A DNA stretch of 64,000 nucleotides from Streptomyces cellostaticus (GCF_023630175.1 NZ_JALLIN010000012.1:90763-154762), one strand, 5' to 3'; shown: positions 45,272 to 54,845, counted from the stretch's first letter. Numbers and translations are program-made. Notes: generated by a model from the letters alone, not told the origin.

Positions 45272-45700
45272 CGACCCATCCACTCCCGCCATCGGCCGGG
45301 CGGCCCCAGTGCCGCCCGTGGCCCAGGTCACATCCGCGGAACCGGGCCACTTACAAGTTGTGAACTCCAAGCTCGGCTGTACGGGTTACATCAGTCAAGT
45401 CCTTGAGGGAAATCGCTCTCGCTTTCACTGTTCCGTCCAGGACACCCGGACGACACGCGCAGGCCACCCGCGAGCAGGGCGGACGGGCGCCGCGACGGGT
45501 GCTCCGGGACGGGCCCGGGAAGGGCGGCGCGAGACGGGCGCGGCCACCCGCGGATCGTTCAGCCACGGAACGCGGACGACCGGCCGTGACCGTTCCGTGA
45601 CCCGGCGCGAGACCGGCCCGCGGGACGTCGGTGCGAATCGCGAGTGCGAAGCACGCGCCGGGCAGAGCCGGCGGGGAGCCGCCGGACGACCGGTACGGCC

Positions 45701-45740
45701 GGGTCCCGGCGGGTGGGGCCGGGTCCCGGCGGGTGGGGCG
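45701..45740. repeat. 20-bp direct repeat, two copies
   Basis: The unit GGGTCCCGGCGGGTGGGGCC is present at 45701-45720 and, with one change at the end, at 45721-45740. Confidence 0.85.
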
Positions 45741-45766
45741 TGGGGACGCCGGGACGAGGGCACGGG

Positions 45767-45816
45767 CCGACGGGCCCAGGGCGTCCCCCGCGGGGGGGGC
45801 GCCCTGGGCCCGTCGG
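45767..45816 (-). terminator. hairpin terminator after ngcG
   Basis: A perfect 17-bp stem (CCGACGGGCCCAGGGCG) with a G/C-run loop lies 10 bases past the ngcG stop. Confidence 0.9.
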
Positions 45817-45826
45817 CGGCCCGCCG

Positions 45827-46750
45827 CTACTTCAGCGCCCCCGCCGTCAGTCCCGCCACCACCTGGCGCTGGAAGACGATGTACGCCGCGAGGACCGGCA
45901 GCATCGCCATCACCAGGCCGGCGAACAGACCGGACCAGTCGCCCTTGTAGCCCTGGCTGACCGCGAGCTGGACCAGGCCCTGGGTGAGGACGCGCTTGTC
46001 GGGGTCGGTGTTGAGGACCGTGGGCAGCATGTACTGGTTCCACTGGCCCAGGAAGTTGAAGATGCCGACGCTGATCAGGCCGGGCTTGGCCATCGGCAGC
46101 ATGATCTGGAAGAACGTACGCGTGTGCGAGGCGCCGTCGACGAAGGCCGCCTCCGCCACCGAGGTGGGCAGGGTGCGGAAGAAGGCGGTCAGGAAGAAGA
46201 CCGTGAACGGCAGCGAGTACGCGATGTAGACCAGGATCAGGCCGTGGATGGTGTTCAGCAGGCCCATGTTGTTCACCACGTAGAACAGCGGGACCAGCGC
46301 CAGCATGATCGGGAAGCTCATGCCGCCGATGAACAGGTAGTAGATGAAGCGGTTGCCGGGGAAGTCGAAGCGGGCCAGGACGTAGGCCGCCATGGAGCCG
46401 AGCACCAGGGTGCCGATGAGCGAGCCGCCGACCACCAGGATCGTGTTCAGGAAGTAGTCGCTCATGTTGGCCTGGGTCCAGGCCCTCGACCAGTTGTCGA
46501 AGTGCAGCCGGTCCGGCAGGGACCAGGGCGAGCCGAAGATGGAGGCGTCGTCCTTGAAGGACGTCATCACCGCCCACAGCAGCGGCAGGACCACCATGAT
46601 CGCCCACAGGACCAGCATGCCGTGCGAGAAGGCGTTGAGGACGGAGCCCTCCTTCTTCCGCACGGCCGGCCGCGCCGGCGCCACGTCGACCTTGGACACG
46701 GTCGCGCCGGACTCGGCCGGCAGCGGGGTGGGGGTCTCGGTCGTCTTCAT
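45827..46750 (-). CDS. ngcG: carbohydrate ABC transporter permease NgcG-like
   Basis: This 307-residue CUT1-type permease has six helices. The EAA loop 'EAAFVDGASHTRTFFQIMLP' contacts the shared ATPase. A short Pro/Thr-rich cytoplasmic start precedes the helices. It pairs with the permease encoded 4 bases upstream. The ATPase is not encoded in the operon, as is usual for Streptomyces CUT1 systems that share MsiK. The ngc identity comes from gene order next to rok7B7/xylFGH. Confidence 0.88.
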   Translation of the reverse strand: MKTTETPTPLPAESGATVSKVDVAPARPAVRKKEGSVLNAFSHGMLVLWAIMVVLPLLWAVMTSFKDDASIFGSPWSLPDRLHFDNWSRAWTQANMSDYFLNTILVVGGSLIGTLVLGSMAAYVLARFDFPGNRFIYYLFIGGMSFPIMLALVPLFYVVNNMGLLNTIHGLILVYIAYSLPFTVFFLTAFFRTLPTSVAEAAFVDGASHTRTFFQIMLPMAKPGLISVGIFNFLGQWNQYMLPTVLNTDPDKRVLTQGLVQLAVSQGYKGDWSGLFAGLVMAMLPVLAAYIVFQRQVVAGLTAGALK

Positions 46751-46754
46751 CGCT

Positions 46755-47681
46755 TCAGTACTCCAGCCGCTCGCGACGGCCCAGCCGCATCACGACCGCC
46801 GCGAAGGCGAGCGTGACCACGAGCAGGGCTACGCCGATGGTGGTGGCGTAGGCGGCCTGACCGTCCCGGAACGCCTTCTGGTACACGTACAGGACCATCA
46901 CGGTGGTCGAGTAGTCGGGACCGCCCGGCCCGGTCGTCATGATCTGGACGACCGCGAAGGACTCCGCGCCGAGCGCGAGGATGCCCATGTAGACCCAGCC
47001 GGACTGCACGGTGTCCCACAGCAGCGGCAGGGTGATGCGGAAGAACGTGGTGACGCGGCTCGCCCCGTCCAGCAGGGCCGCCTCGTACATCTCGGCCGGG
47101 ATCGACGCCATGCCGGCCGAGAACAGCACCACGAAGAAGCCGACCGTGGACCACACGAGCACGGCCATCACGCACCACAGGGCGAGGCCCGGATCGCCCA
47201 GCCACAGGGGCTGGACGCCGTCCAGGCCGATGCCGCGCAGGAACGAGTTGATGGCGCCGCTGTCCGGGTTGTAGGCGAAGGCGAACAGCAGCGCGACGAT
47301 CGCGATCGACAGCACCTGCGGGAAGAAGTAGACGATCTTGTAGAAGCCGGACCCGCGGACGCCGGAAATCACCGGGCCGCCCCTCCGGCGCCGTCCGCCC
47401 ACATTGATCATGAAGGCGAGGAACAGCGCCAGGCCGATCGTCACCAGCGGCAGGACCAGCGCGAACAGCAGACTGTGCTGCAACGACTTCCAGAAGATGT
47501 CGTCGTCGAACATCCTCCGGTAGTTGTCGAAGCCGACCATCTTGAATTCGGGACTCAGTCCGGTCCAGTCCGTGAACGAATAGTAGATGGACTGGATGAA
47601 GGGCCATACGACGAACAGCGCGTAGAGCCCGAGGGGTGCCGCGAGGAACCCCACGATGAACCGGTACTTGCCGTGCTGCAT
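46755..47681 (-). CDS. ngcF: carbohydrate ABC transporter permease NgcF-like
   Basis: This 308-residue CUT1-type permease has six helices with the EAA loop 'EAALLDGASRVTTFFRITLP'. The short insert 'VGGRRRRGGPVISGVRGSGF' between helices is Arg-rich and cytoplasmic. It forms the membrane channel with NgcG. It starts 60 bases after the ngcE stop on the same strand. Confidence 0.88.
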   Translation of the reverse strand: MQHGKYRFIVGFLAAPLGLYALFVVWPFIQSIYYSFTDWTGLSPEFKMVGFDNYRRMFDDDIFWKSLQHSLLFALVLPLVTIGLALFLAFMINVGGRRRRGGPVISGVRGSGFYKIVYFFPQVLSIAIVALLFAFAYNPDSGAINSFLRGIGLDGVQPLWLGDPGLALWCVMAVLVWSTVGFFVVLFSAGMASIPAEMYEAALLDGASRVTTFFRITLPLLWDTVQSGWVYMGILALGAESFAVVQIMTTGPGGPDYSTTVMVLYVYQKAFRDGQAAYATTIGVALLVVTLAFAAVVMRLGRRERLEY

Positions 47682-47741
47682 TACTGCCGACCCCGATCTC
47701 CGGTCAGGTGCTGCCGCTGGTGACGAGCCCTCACTCAGGGC

Positions 47742-49187
47742 CTACTGGTGCTTGTAGTGCTTGATCGACGTGTCCTTCGCGGCCTCGTCGGCGAAGCCCT
47801 GGATCTTCTTGATGGCCTCCGCCGGGGTGAGGCGGCCGGCCATCATCTCGCCGAGCCCGGCCACACCGATCTTCTCCTTCTGGAGCTGCACGTACCAGTC
47901 CTGCAGCCGCGGATTCACCACGTTGGCCCCGGCCTTGTCCAGCGCCGCCACGCCCGACTTCAGTCCGGGGGTGAGGGTGATGCCGTCGGTGCCGCCGTTG
48001 AAGGCGGTCAGCGACTTCACCTTGGCGGTGAAGTTCTTCGAGGAGGCCTCGGAGAGCATGATGCGGAGCTGCTCCATGCCGCCCTCGGCGTTCGCCGCCT
48101 TGGCCGGCACGACGAAGGGCTCGCCGCCGGACGCCCAGATGGTGCCGAAGGGCATCTTGTCCGAGCCGTCGAGGCCGGTGGGCGCGGAGACCGCGAGGTC
48201 GAAGTCGGCCGGGATGACGTTGGCCGACTCGTTCTCGACCCAGGAGCCGTTCGGGATGAACAGCGCCTTGCCCTTCGCCCACGCCGTCTGCGACTGGATG
48301 TGGTCCAGGCCCGGGGTGCCCTTGAGGACGTAGCCCTTCTTGTAGAGCTCGTAGTAGGCCTCGAAGCACGCCTTGACGGCCGGGTGCTTCCAGGCGTTCG
48401 GCTCCAGGTTGTCGATGGCGTCCAGCACCTCGCGGCCGCCGACCTTGCCGATCATCGGGTACAGCGAGAACGGGAGGTAGTACGGGTACTTGCCCGCGTA
48501 CGTCCAGCCCGCCATGCCCTTCTTCTTGGCCTTCTCGCAGACCTTGACCATCTCGTCCCAGGTCTCCGGGTACTTCTCGTCGAGCGAGTCCAGGGCCTTC
48601 TGCGAGTACCAGACGCCGTACACCGTGTAGGCGTAGTACAGGATCCAGACCTTGTCGCCGTCGAACTGGCCCATCTCCACGATGCCCGGGCGCAGCGTGT
48701 CGCGGACCTTCTTGCCCGGGTCGTCGAACGACGGCGCGTCCAGCAGCGGGGTGAGGTCCGCGAGCTGGTTCTTTCCGACGAGCACGCCCATGTCCATCTG
48801 CTCGGCGCCGGAGTTGTCGATGAGGTCCGGCGGGTTGCCCTGGTTGAAGCGGGGCTGCAGGGTGGACTGGATCTTCTGGGTGGCGGCGAACTTCACCGTG
48901 GCCTTGGGGAAGTCCTTCTCGTAGATCTTCACCGCGTCCTGGGCGTACTCCTTGCCGAAGCCGCCGTCGAAGAGGACGAACTCCATCTTCGCGCCGTCGT
49001 TGACGCCGAGCGGGTTCTTGGCGGTCTTCTTGCCGGCCTTCGCCTTGTCCTGTCCGTCGCCGCCGCTGCTCGCGCAGGCGGAGAGCAGGCCCATCCCGGG
49101 GGCCGCCACCAGGCCGAGCGCCGCGGACCGCTTGATCAGATCGCGGCGGCCGACACCCTCGCCACCGTGGTGCGCAGTGGATCCCAT
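47742..49187 (-). CDS. ngcE: carbohydrate-binding lipoprotein NgcE-like
   Basis: This 481-residue lipoprotein begins with a twin-arginine signal ('GRRDLIKRSAALGLVAAPG') and a lipobox (LLSAC, Cys about residue 38). The extracellular-solute-binding fold follows. In S. coelicolor the orthologous position encodes NgcE of the N-acetylglucosamine/chitobiose system, and I use the name on that basis. The ATG at 49187 has GAGG 8 bases upstream. The open frame continues far beyond this on the same strand, but that part is antisense to the GH92 gene. Confidence 0.88.
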   Translation of the reverse strand: MGSTAHHGGEGVGRRDLIKRSAALGLVAAPGMGLLSACASSGGDGQDKAKAGKKTAKNPLGVNDGAKMEFVLFDGGFGKEYAQDAVKIYEKDFPKATVKFAATQKIQSTLQPRFNQGNPPDLIDNSGAEQMDMGVLVGKNQLADLTPLLDAPSFDDPGKKVRDTLRPGIVEMGQFDGDKVWILYYAYTVYGVWYSQKALDSLDEKYPETWDEMVKVCEKAKKKGMAGWTYAGKYPYYLPFSLYPMIGKVGGREVLDAIDNLEPNAWKHPAVKACFEAYYELYKKGYVLKGTPGLDHIQSQTAWAKGKALFIPNGSWVENESANVIPADFDLAVSAPTGLDGSDKMPFGTIWASGGEPFVVPAKAANAEGGMEQLRIMLSEASSKNFTAKVKSLTAFNGGTDGITLTPGLKSGVAALDKAGANVVNPRLQDWYVQLQKEKIGVAGLGEMMAGRLTPAEAIKKIQGFADEAAKDTSIKHYKHQ

Positions 49188-49280
49188 GCTCAAGTCCTCG
49201 CCTTCTCCAGGACTCAGGCGGTGAACCGGATCCTCCCCGGCACCGCTGTCGGGTAGTGCAGGGTCATGCGGGAAACGCCG

Positions 49281-49296
49281 ACAGGTATAGTCCACT
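49281..49296 (-). promoter_or_regulatory. DasR box-like (dre) site upstream of ngcE
   Basis: ACAGGTATAGTCCACT matches the dre consensus AGTGGTCTAGACCACT at 12 of 16 positions on each strand. It lies 94 bases before ngcE. DasR is the Streptomyces repressor of GlcNAc and chitin genes, so the location makes biological sense. Confidence 0.55.
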
Positions 49297-49486
49297 TCCC
49301 GCCAGCGGAGCAAGATCGAATGCAAGGTTCGCGGCGGGTCTTTTCCGAGTTGAGACCTCGCGGAAATATGAGCGGCCTGTGGGCGCCCTGCCGGAAAAAG
49401 TCGCGACATAGGGCCCGGAATGCCATGCCCAACACCCTTGACATCACGGGCCACTTGACCACCTACTGGTTCCTGCGCACCGAGCT

Positions 49487-49498
49487 GACAACGTTGTC
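49487..49498 (+). promoter_or_regulatory. LacI-type operator GACAACGTTGTC (GH92 gene)
   Basis: A perfect 12-bp palindrome lies 28 bases before the GH92 start. The identical 12-mer occurs at 54834-54845 upstream of the broken GH92 gene, so one regulator probably controls both. Confidence 0.7.
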
Positions 49499-49526
49499 CG
49501 GAGCGACGCAGGAGGGGAAGCGGTAG

Positions 49527-52500
49527 ATGCAGCGCAGAAGAGGTAGACCCAGAAACGGTCCGGCGGTCGTGCTCACGGCCGCCTTTGTCATGGCCGTCGG
49601 AAGCCAGGGGGCGGCGGTCGCCCTGCCGGCGAAGGCACCGGCCGCCGACCGGGAGTTCGCCTCCTCGTTCGAGGCGGGCGATCCGGCACCGGACTGGCTG
49701 AACACCGTGGACACGGCGGCGGACGGGGGCAAACGCGCCTCGGGTGTGGACGGCGGCTACAGCACCGGCATCCCCGGCAACGTCGACGACCGTGTGACCG
49801 AGGTCCGGGCCAGCGGTGAGAACGCGGGCGGGGGCGAGGTGAAGGAGAACCTCCTCGACGGCGAGCCCGGCACCAAGTGGCTGGCCTTCCAGCCCACCGG
49901 CTGGGTGGAGTTCGACCTCGACAAACCGGTCAAGCTGGTCACGTACGCGCTGACTTCGGCCAACGACTACGCCGAGCGCGACCCGAAGGACTGGACGCTC
50001 CAGGGCTCGACGGACGGCAAGGACTGGAAGACGCTCGACACACGCTCGGGCGAGAGCTTCAAGGAGCGGTTCCAGACGAAGTCGTACGATCTGGCCGAGC
50101 CCGCCGAGTACCAGCACTTCCGGCTCGACATCTCCGCCAACAACGGCGCCTCGGGCATCCTGCAACTCGCCGACGTGCAGTTCTCCACCGGTGGCGGGGA
50201 CACCACGGTGCACCCGGACATGCTGTCGCTGGTCGACAAGGGACCGATCGGTTCCCCCACCGCCAAGGCCGGCGCCGGATTCACCGGAAAGCGTGCCCTG
50301 CGCTACGCCGGACGGCACACGGCGGACGGACGGGCGTACTCGTACAACAAGGTCTTCGACGTGAACGTGCGGGTCGGCGGCGACACCCGGCTCTCCTACC
50401 GCGTCTTCCCGTCGATGGCCGACGGCGACCGCGACTACGACGCCACCAACGTCTCCGTCGACCTGGCCTTCACGGACGGCACCTACCTCAGCGGCCTCGG
50501 CGCCACCGACCAGCACGGCTTCCCGCTGACACCGCGCGGTCAGGGCGCGTCCAAGGCGCTCTACGTCAACCAGTGGAACAACGTGTCCTCCCGGATCGGC
50601 TCGGTGGCGGCCGGCAAGACGGTGGACCGGATACTCGTGGCCTACGACTCGCCGGGCGGGCCGGCGAGGTTCCGCGGCTGGATGGACGACGTCGCCCTGA
50701 AGCCGGTGGCGCCCGAGAAGCCGAAGGCGCACCTGTCGGACTACGCGCTGACCACCCGCGGCACCAACTCCAGCGGCAGCTTCTCGCGCGGCAACGACTT
50801 CCCGGCGACGGCCGTCCCGCACGGCTTCAACTTCTGGACGCCGGTCACCAACGCGTCTTCGCTGAGCTGGCTCTACGAGTACGCACATGCGAACAACGAC
50901 GACAACCTGCCGACGATCCAGGCGTTCAGCGCGAGTCACGAGCCGAGCCCCTGGATGGGAGACCGGCAGACCTTCCAGCTCATGCCGTCGGCCGCCGCCG
51001 GCACCCCGGACACCGGCCGCAAGGCGCGCGAACTGGCCTTCCGGCACGAGAACGAGACCGCGCGGCCCTACTACTACGGCGTCCGGTTCGAGAACGGGCT
51101 GAAGGCGGAGATGGCCCCGACCGACCACGCGGCCGCCCTGCGCTTCACCTACCCGGGTGACGACGCGAGCGTGGTGTTCGACAACGTGACCGAGCAGGCG
51201 GGGCTGACCCTGGACAAGGAGCACGGGGTCGTCACCGGCTACTCGGACGTGAAGTCGGGACTGTCCACGGGCGCGACCCGGCTGTTCGTGTACGGCCGGT
51301 TCGACAAGCCGGTGACCGATGGCGACTCCAGCGGCGTGAAGGGCTTTCTGCGTTTCGACGCGGGCGCCGACCACACCGTCACCCTGCGGCTGGCGACCTC
51401 GCTGATCAGCGTGGACCAGGCGAAGGACAACCTGGCGCGGGAGATCCCGGACCGCGCCTCCTTCGGCACGGTCCGGGCGCGGGCCCGGCGGGCCTGGGAC
51501 GAACTGCTCGGCAGGGTCGAGGTGGAGGGCGCCACCCCGGACCAGCTCACCACGCTGTACTCCAGCATGTACCGGCTGTACCTCTACCCGAACTCGGGCT
51601 TCGAGAAGGTCGACGGCAAGGACCGGTACGCCTCGCCCTTCTCCCCCATGACCGGCCCGGACTCCCCGACGCACACCGGCGCGAAGATCGTCGACGGCAA
51701 GGTGTACGTCAACAACGGCTTCTGGGACACGTACCGGACCACCTGGCCCGCGTACTCGTTCCTGACCCCGGCCCAGGCGGGTGAGATGGTCGACGGCTTC
51801 GTCCAGCAGTACAGGGACGGCGGCTGGACCTCCCGCTGGTCCTCCCCCGGCTACGCCGACCTGATGACGGGCACCTCCTCGGACGTCGCCTTCGCCGACG
51901 CCTACGTCAAGGGCGTGAGGTTCGACGCGAAGGCGGCGTACGACGCGGCGGTCAAGAACGCCACGGTCGTCCCGCCGTCCTCGGGCGTGGGCCGCAAGGG
52001 CATGAGCACCTCGCCGTTCCTCGGCTACACCGGCACCGACACGCACGAGGGCCTGTCCTGGGCGATGGAGGGCTACGTCAACGACTACGGCATCGCCCGG
52101 ATGGGCGAGGCCCTCTACCACAGGACCGGCGAGAAGCGGTACAAGGAGGAGTCGCGGTACTTCCTCAACCGCGCCCGGGACTACGTGAACCTCTTCGACC
52201 CCGAGGCGGGCTTCTTCCAGGGCCGTGACGCCAAGGGCGCCTGGCGCCTGGACTCCTCGAAGTACGACCCGCGGGTGTGGGGCTACGACTACACGGAGAC
52301 CAACGGCTGGGGCTACGCCTTCACCGCCCCGCAGGACAGCCGCGGCCTGGCCAACCTGTACGGCGGCCGGAAGGGCCTCGCCGACAAGCTCGACACGTAC
52401 TTCGCCACGCCCGAGACCGCCTCCCCCGACAACGTCGGCTCCTACGGCGGTGTCATCCACGAGATGACCGAGGCACGGGACGTCCGCATGGGCATGTACG

Positions 52501-53333
52501 GGCACTCCAACCAGGTCGCGCACCACGTCATCTACATGTACGACGCGGCCGGTGAGCCCTGGAAGGCGCAGGCACACGTGCGCGAGGCGCTGTCCCGGCT
52601 CTACACGGGCAGCGAGATCGGCCAGGGCTACCACGGCGACGAGGACAACGGCGAGCAGTCGGCCTGGTACCTCTTCTCCGCGCTCGGCTTCTACCCGCTG
52701 GTCATGGGCGGCGGCGAGTACGCCATCGGCTCCCCGCTGTTCAAGAAGGCGACCGTGCACCTGGAGAACGGCCGCGATCTGGTGATCAAGGCGCCGCGCA
52801 ACAGCGCGAAGAACGTGTACGTGCAGGGTGTGAGGGTGAACGGCCACCCCTGGCGGTCCACTTCGCTCCCCCACTCGCTGCTGTCCAGGGGCGGGAAGCT
52901 GGAGTTCGCCATGGGGCCCGAGCCCTCGAGGTGGGGGACGGGCGCGAAGGCGGCCCCTCGCTCCGTCACGAAGGACGACAAGGTGCCGGCGCCCCGCGCG
53001 GACGTGCTCAGAGGCGACGGCGCCCTGTTCGACAACACGTCGGCGACGAGCGCGACGGTCACCACGGTCGACCTGCCGGCCGCGGACGGTGCCGAGCCGG
53101 TCCAGTACACGCTGACCTCGGCGGCGGACCACGCGAAGGCACCGGCGGGCTGGACCCTGCAGGGGTCCACGGACGGCACGGCCTGGAAGACCCTGGACCG
53201 CCGCTCCGGCGAATCGTTCCGCTGGGACCGGCAGACCAGGGCGTTCGACATAGCGGCCCCGGGCACCTACGCGAAGTACCGCCTGGTCCTCGACGGCGAG
53301 GCGACACTGGCGGAGGTGGAGCTGCTGGGCTGA
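49527..53333 (+). CDS. secreted GH92 alpha-mannosidase with discoidin domains
   Basis: This 1268-residue enzyme has a signal peptide (to about residue 38). A discoidin-like carbohydrate-binding domain lies at about 85-230 ('PTGWVEFDLDKPVKLVTYAL', 'DWTLQGSTDGKDWKTLDTRS'), and then a further beta domain. The GH92 catalytic region is at about 400-1100 with 'VPHGFNFWTP', 'NNGFWDTYRTTWPAYSFLTP', 'YGHSNQVAHHVIYMYDAAGE' and 'GYHGDEDNGEQSAWYLFSAL'. A second discoidin-like domain is at the C terminus ('GWTLQGSTDGTAWKTLDRRS'). GH92 enzymes are calcium-dependent exo-alpha-mannosidases acting on mannans and N-glycans. A nearby LacI-type operator suggests induction by the sugar released. Confidence 0.93.
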   Translation: MQRRRGRPRNGPAVVLTAAFVMAVGSQGAAVALPAKAPAADREFASSFEAGDPAPDWLNTVDTAADGGKRASGVDGGYSTGIPGNVDDRVTEVRASGENAGGGEVKENLLDGEPGTKWLAFQPTGWVEFDLDKPVKLVTYALTSANDYAERDPKDWTLQGSTDGKDWKTLDTRSGESFKERFQTKSYDLAEPAEYQHFRLDISANNGASGILQLADVQFSTGGGDTTVHPDMLSLVDKGPIGSPTAKAGAGFTGKRALRYAGRHTADGRAYSYNKVFDVNVRVGGDTRLSYRVFPSMADGDRDYDATNVSVDLAFTDGTYLSGLGATDQHGFPLTPRGQGASKALYVNQWNNVSSRIGSVAAGKTVDRILVAYDSPGGPARFRGWMDDVALKPVAPEKPKAHLSDYALTTRGTNSSGSFSRGNDFPATAVPHGFNFWTPVTNASSLSWLYEYAHANNDDNLPTIQAFSASHEPSPWMGDRQTFQLMPSAAAGTPDTGRKARELAFRHENETARPYYYGVRFENGLKAEMAPTDHAAALRFTYPGDDASVVFDNVTEQAGLTLDKEHGVVTGYSDVKSGLSTGATRLFVYGRFDKPVTDGDSSGVKGFLRFDAGADHTVTLRLATSLISVDQAKDNLAREIPDRASFGTVRARARRAWDELLGRVEVEGATPDQLTTLYSSMYRLYLYPNSGFEKVDGKDRYASPFSPMTGPDSPTHTGAKIVDGKVYVNNGFWDTYRTTWPAYSFLTPAQAGEMVDGFVQQYRDGGWTSRWSSPGYADLMTGTSSDVAFADAYVKGVRFDAKAAYDAAVKNATVVPPSSGVGRKGMSTSPFLGYTGTDTHEGLSWAMEGYVNDYGIARMGEALYHRTGEKRYKEESRYFLNRARDYVNLFDPEAGFFQGRDAKGAWRLDSSKYDPRVWGYDYTETNGWGYAFTAPQDSRGLANLYGGRKGLADKLDTYFATPETASPDNVGSYGGVIHEMTEARDVRMGMYGHSNQVAHHVIYMYDAAGEPWKAQAHVREALSRLYTGSEIGQGYHGDEDNGEQSAWYLFSALGFYPLVMGGGEYAIGSPLFKKATVHLENGRDLVIKAPRNSAKNVYVQGVRVNGHPWRSTSLPHSLLSRGGKLEFAMGPEPSRWGTGAKAAPRSVTKDDKVPAPRADVLRGDGALFDNTSATSATVTTVDLPAADGAEPVQYTLTSAADHAKAPAGWTLQGSTDGTAWKTLDRRSGESFRWDRQTRAFDIAAPGTYAKYRLVLDGEATLAEVELLG

Positions 53334-53344
53334 CCGGCGCGTGA

Positions 53345-53380
53345 GGAAGGGGGCGGACCCGGCCGGGTCCGCCCCCTTCC
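53345..53380. terminator. bidirectional hairpin terminator
   Basis: A perfect 16-bp stem (GGAAGGGGGCGGACCC) closed by GGCC lies between the convergent GH92 gene and the GH92 remnant, 11 bases past the former's stop. Confidence 0.9.
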
Positions 53381-53389
53381 GTGTGTGTC

Positions 53390-54639
53390 TCAGCCGGTGG
53401 CGAGGGTGAAGACGTGCAGGTCGGCGTCGTGCGGAAGGGTCACGCTGCGGACGGCCGCGCCGTCCGGGGCCGTGACGGGCCGCGTGGCGAAGACGTAGGT
53501 CGCGACCGGGTCCTTGTCGGCGCCCGCGACATTGCGGTACGCCGTCTTCGCGACCACCTCGTTGCCGTAGCTCACGGTGCCGCCCCCGCCGCCGACGGTC
53601 CAGTCGGTGAGGGGCGAGGTCGACGGTGCCGGTGGTGCCGTCGGTGTAGGTGACGGTCGCCCGGGCCCGATGGTCGCCGTTGACGGCGCTGCCGATGAAG
53701 GACAACCGGGCGGCGGGCCGGTCGAGTTCGATCGTCTGACCGGCGGCCGAGGCGTTGTCCGGGCGGCCGGCGGGCGAGTCCGGCCAGGTGAAGGCGAGAC
53801 CGGCCGCCGTGCCCCGCCCGCCGGGGGTCAGACCGGCCGCGGCGAGGGCCTGGCGGGAGTAGCTCCAGCCGCCGCCGTCGTAGTCGGCCTCGTCGTGGTC
53901 GCCCCCGTCGGCCGAGACGCCGGTGTTGTCGTAGGCGGCCGGCAGGGTGCCCGCGGCGGCCACCGTCAGGGAGACGGGCTGTTCGTAGGTGGTGTCGCCG
54001 GAGATCACCGTGACCCCGACGTCGTAGAAGCCCTGAGCGGCGTCCTCGGCCGCGGCCAGGGTGATCTGCTGGGCGCCGTCGGTGACCGTGCCCTCGGCGG
54101 GCGTGGCCGTGACGGCGGCCGGGGTCCGGACCCGGAAGCGCACCTCGGGTCCGGTGCCGCCGCTCAGGGCCGGCGCGCGGATGCCGGTCCTCGCGCTGCC
54201 GCCGGGTGCGACCGTGGCGGTGGTGGGGCCGACGCCGATCTGGTACGGCTGCTCGCCCCGCCGGAAGGAGGGCGGCGGCGAGGACGCGCCCCAGGCGCGG
54301 TTCGGGGTGGCGGACAGGGTGTAGTCCAGCCGGCCGCCGTCACGGACGAAGGAGGCGGGCAGCCAGGGACGGTCGCTGCTGCGGCCGTCGACCTTTGTTC
54401 TCCGGGCTCCACGCAAGCATGCCGAACGGCACCACTGCGCCCGGGAAGACGTTGCCGCCGTTCCTGGCGCCGATCAGCGGATCGACGTACGGGGTCGGAT
54501 CGTCGACGAGCCCCGGGGCCGCCGCGGTCGCCGCGAGAACGGGGGACGGGGGTCCCCCGGCTCCGGCCGGACCGAGCGTGGGGGCACCGCCGGCCGCGAG
54601 CACCGCTGCCAGCAGCAGGGACGTGGGACGTCAACGCAT
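53390..54639 (-). pseudogene. broken second GH92 alpha-mannosidase gene
   Basis: The ATG at 54639 (after GGAAGG) is followed at codon 3 by a TGA stop (54631-54633), beyond which a normal signal peptide continues (RPTSLLLAAVLAAG). The GH92 opening 'VDPLIGARNGGNVFPGAVVP' and 'FGMLAWSPEN' follows. Near 54396 it jumps, in a different frame, to the C-terminal region 'RPWLPASFVRDGGRLDYTLS', so almost the whole catalytic domain is missing. Near 53611-53618 one base is lost, and the sequence resumes in another frame ('MSYGNEVVAKTAYRNVAGAD') to the stop at 53390. Three independent lesions mean it cannot make an enzyme. Its promoter still carries LacI-type operators. Confidence 0.9.
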
Positions 54640-54788
54640 GACGCGGCCCTTCCGATGGATGGACGGGTCGCGCACCGGGTCGCACAAGCCGCAGGGACGG
54701 TAACCCGCGCCACCGGTGCCACGGAAGACCGTGTGCTCCCCCGCAGCCACCCATCGGCACCACTCCGCCGGGCTACCCCAAGTAGCTT

Positions 54789-54800
54789 GACATCGTTGTC
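54789..54800 (-). promoter_or_regulatory. second LacI-type operator, one mismatch
   Basis: GACATCGTTGTC differs from the palindrome GACAACGTTGTC at one base. It lies 34 bp from the perfect copy, so a looped or cooperative repressor complex is possible. Confidence 0.5.
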
Positions 54801-54833
54801 CGTTGACGCGGTAGAGTCGTGTACGGACCATAC

Positions 54834-54845
54834 GACAACGTTGTC
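54834..54845 (-). promoter_or_regulatory. LacI-type operator GACAACGTTGTC (GH92 remnant)
   Basis: It is an exact copy of the 12-mer at 49487-49498; here the palindrome extends to 14 bp (CGACAACGTTGTCG). Confidence 0.7.

Larger units (their letters stand above)
45293..45826. other. gene-free space between rok7B7 and the ngc operon
   Basis: It holds the rok7B7 promoter region (left, AT-richer), then GC-rich sequence with a 20-bp direct repeat at 45701-45740 and the ngc terminator. Open frames here have no ribosome binding site or recognisable protein sequence. Confidence 0.55.
49188..49526. other. divergent control region between ngcE and the GH92 gene
   Basis: No gene is present. It is AT-richer than its surroundings and contains a DasR-box-like site (49281-49296) on the ngcE side and a LacI-type palindrome (49487-49498) on the GH92 side. 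Confidence 0.65.

Noticed and set aside
45403..45826. Short open frames in the rok7B7-ngc space
   Set aside because: They have no ribosome binding site or conserved sequence and are interrupted by a direct repeat and a terminator.
49188..54416. A very long minus-strand open frame (over 2000 codons counting ngcE) running through the GH92 region
   Set aside because: It is antisense to the GH92 gene; only the ngcE part and the part within the GH92 remnant have family sequence. Long antisense frames are expected at this GC content.
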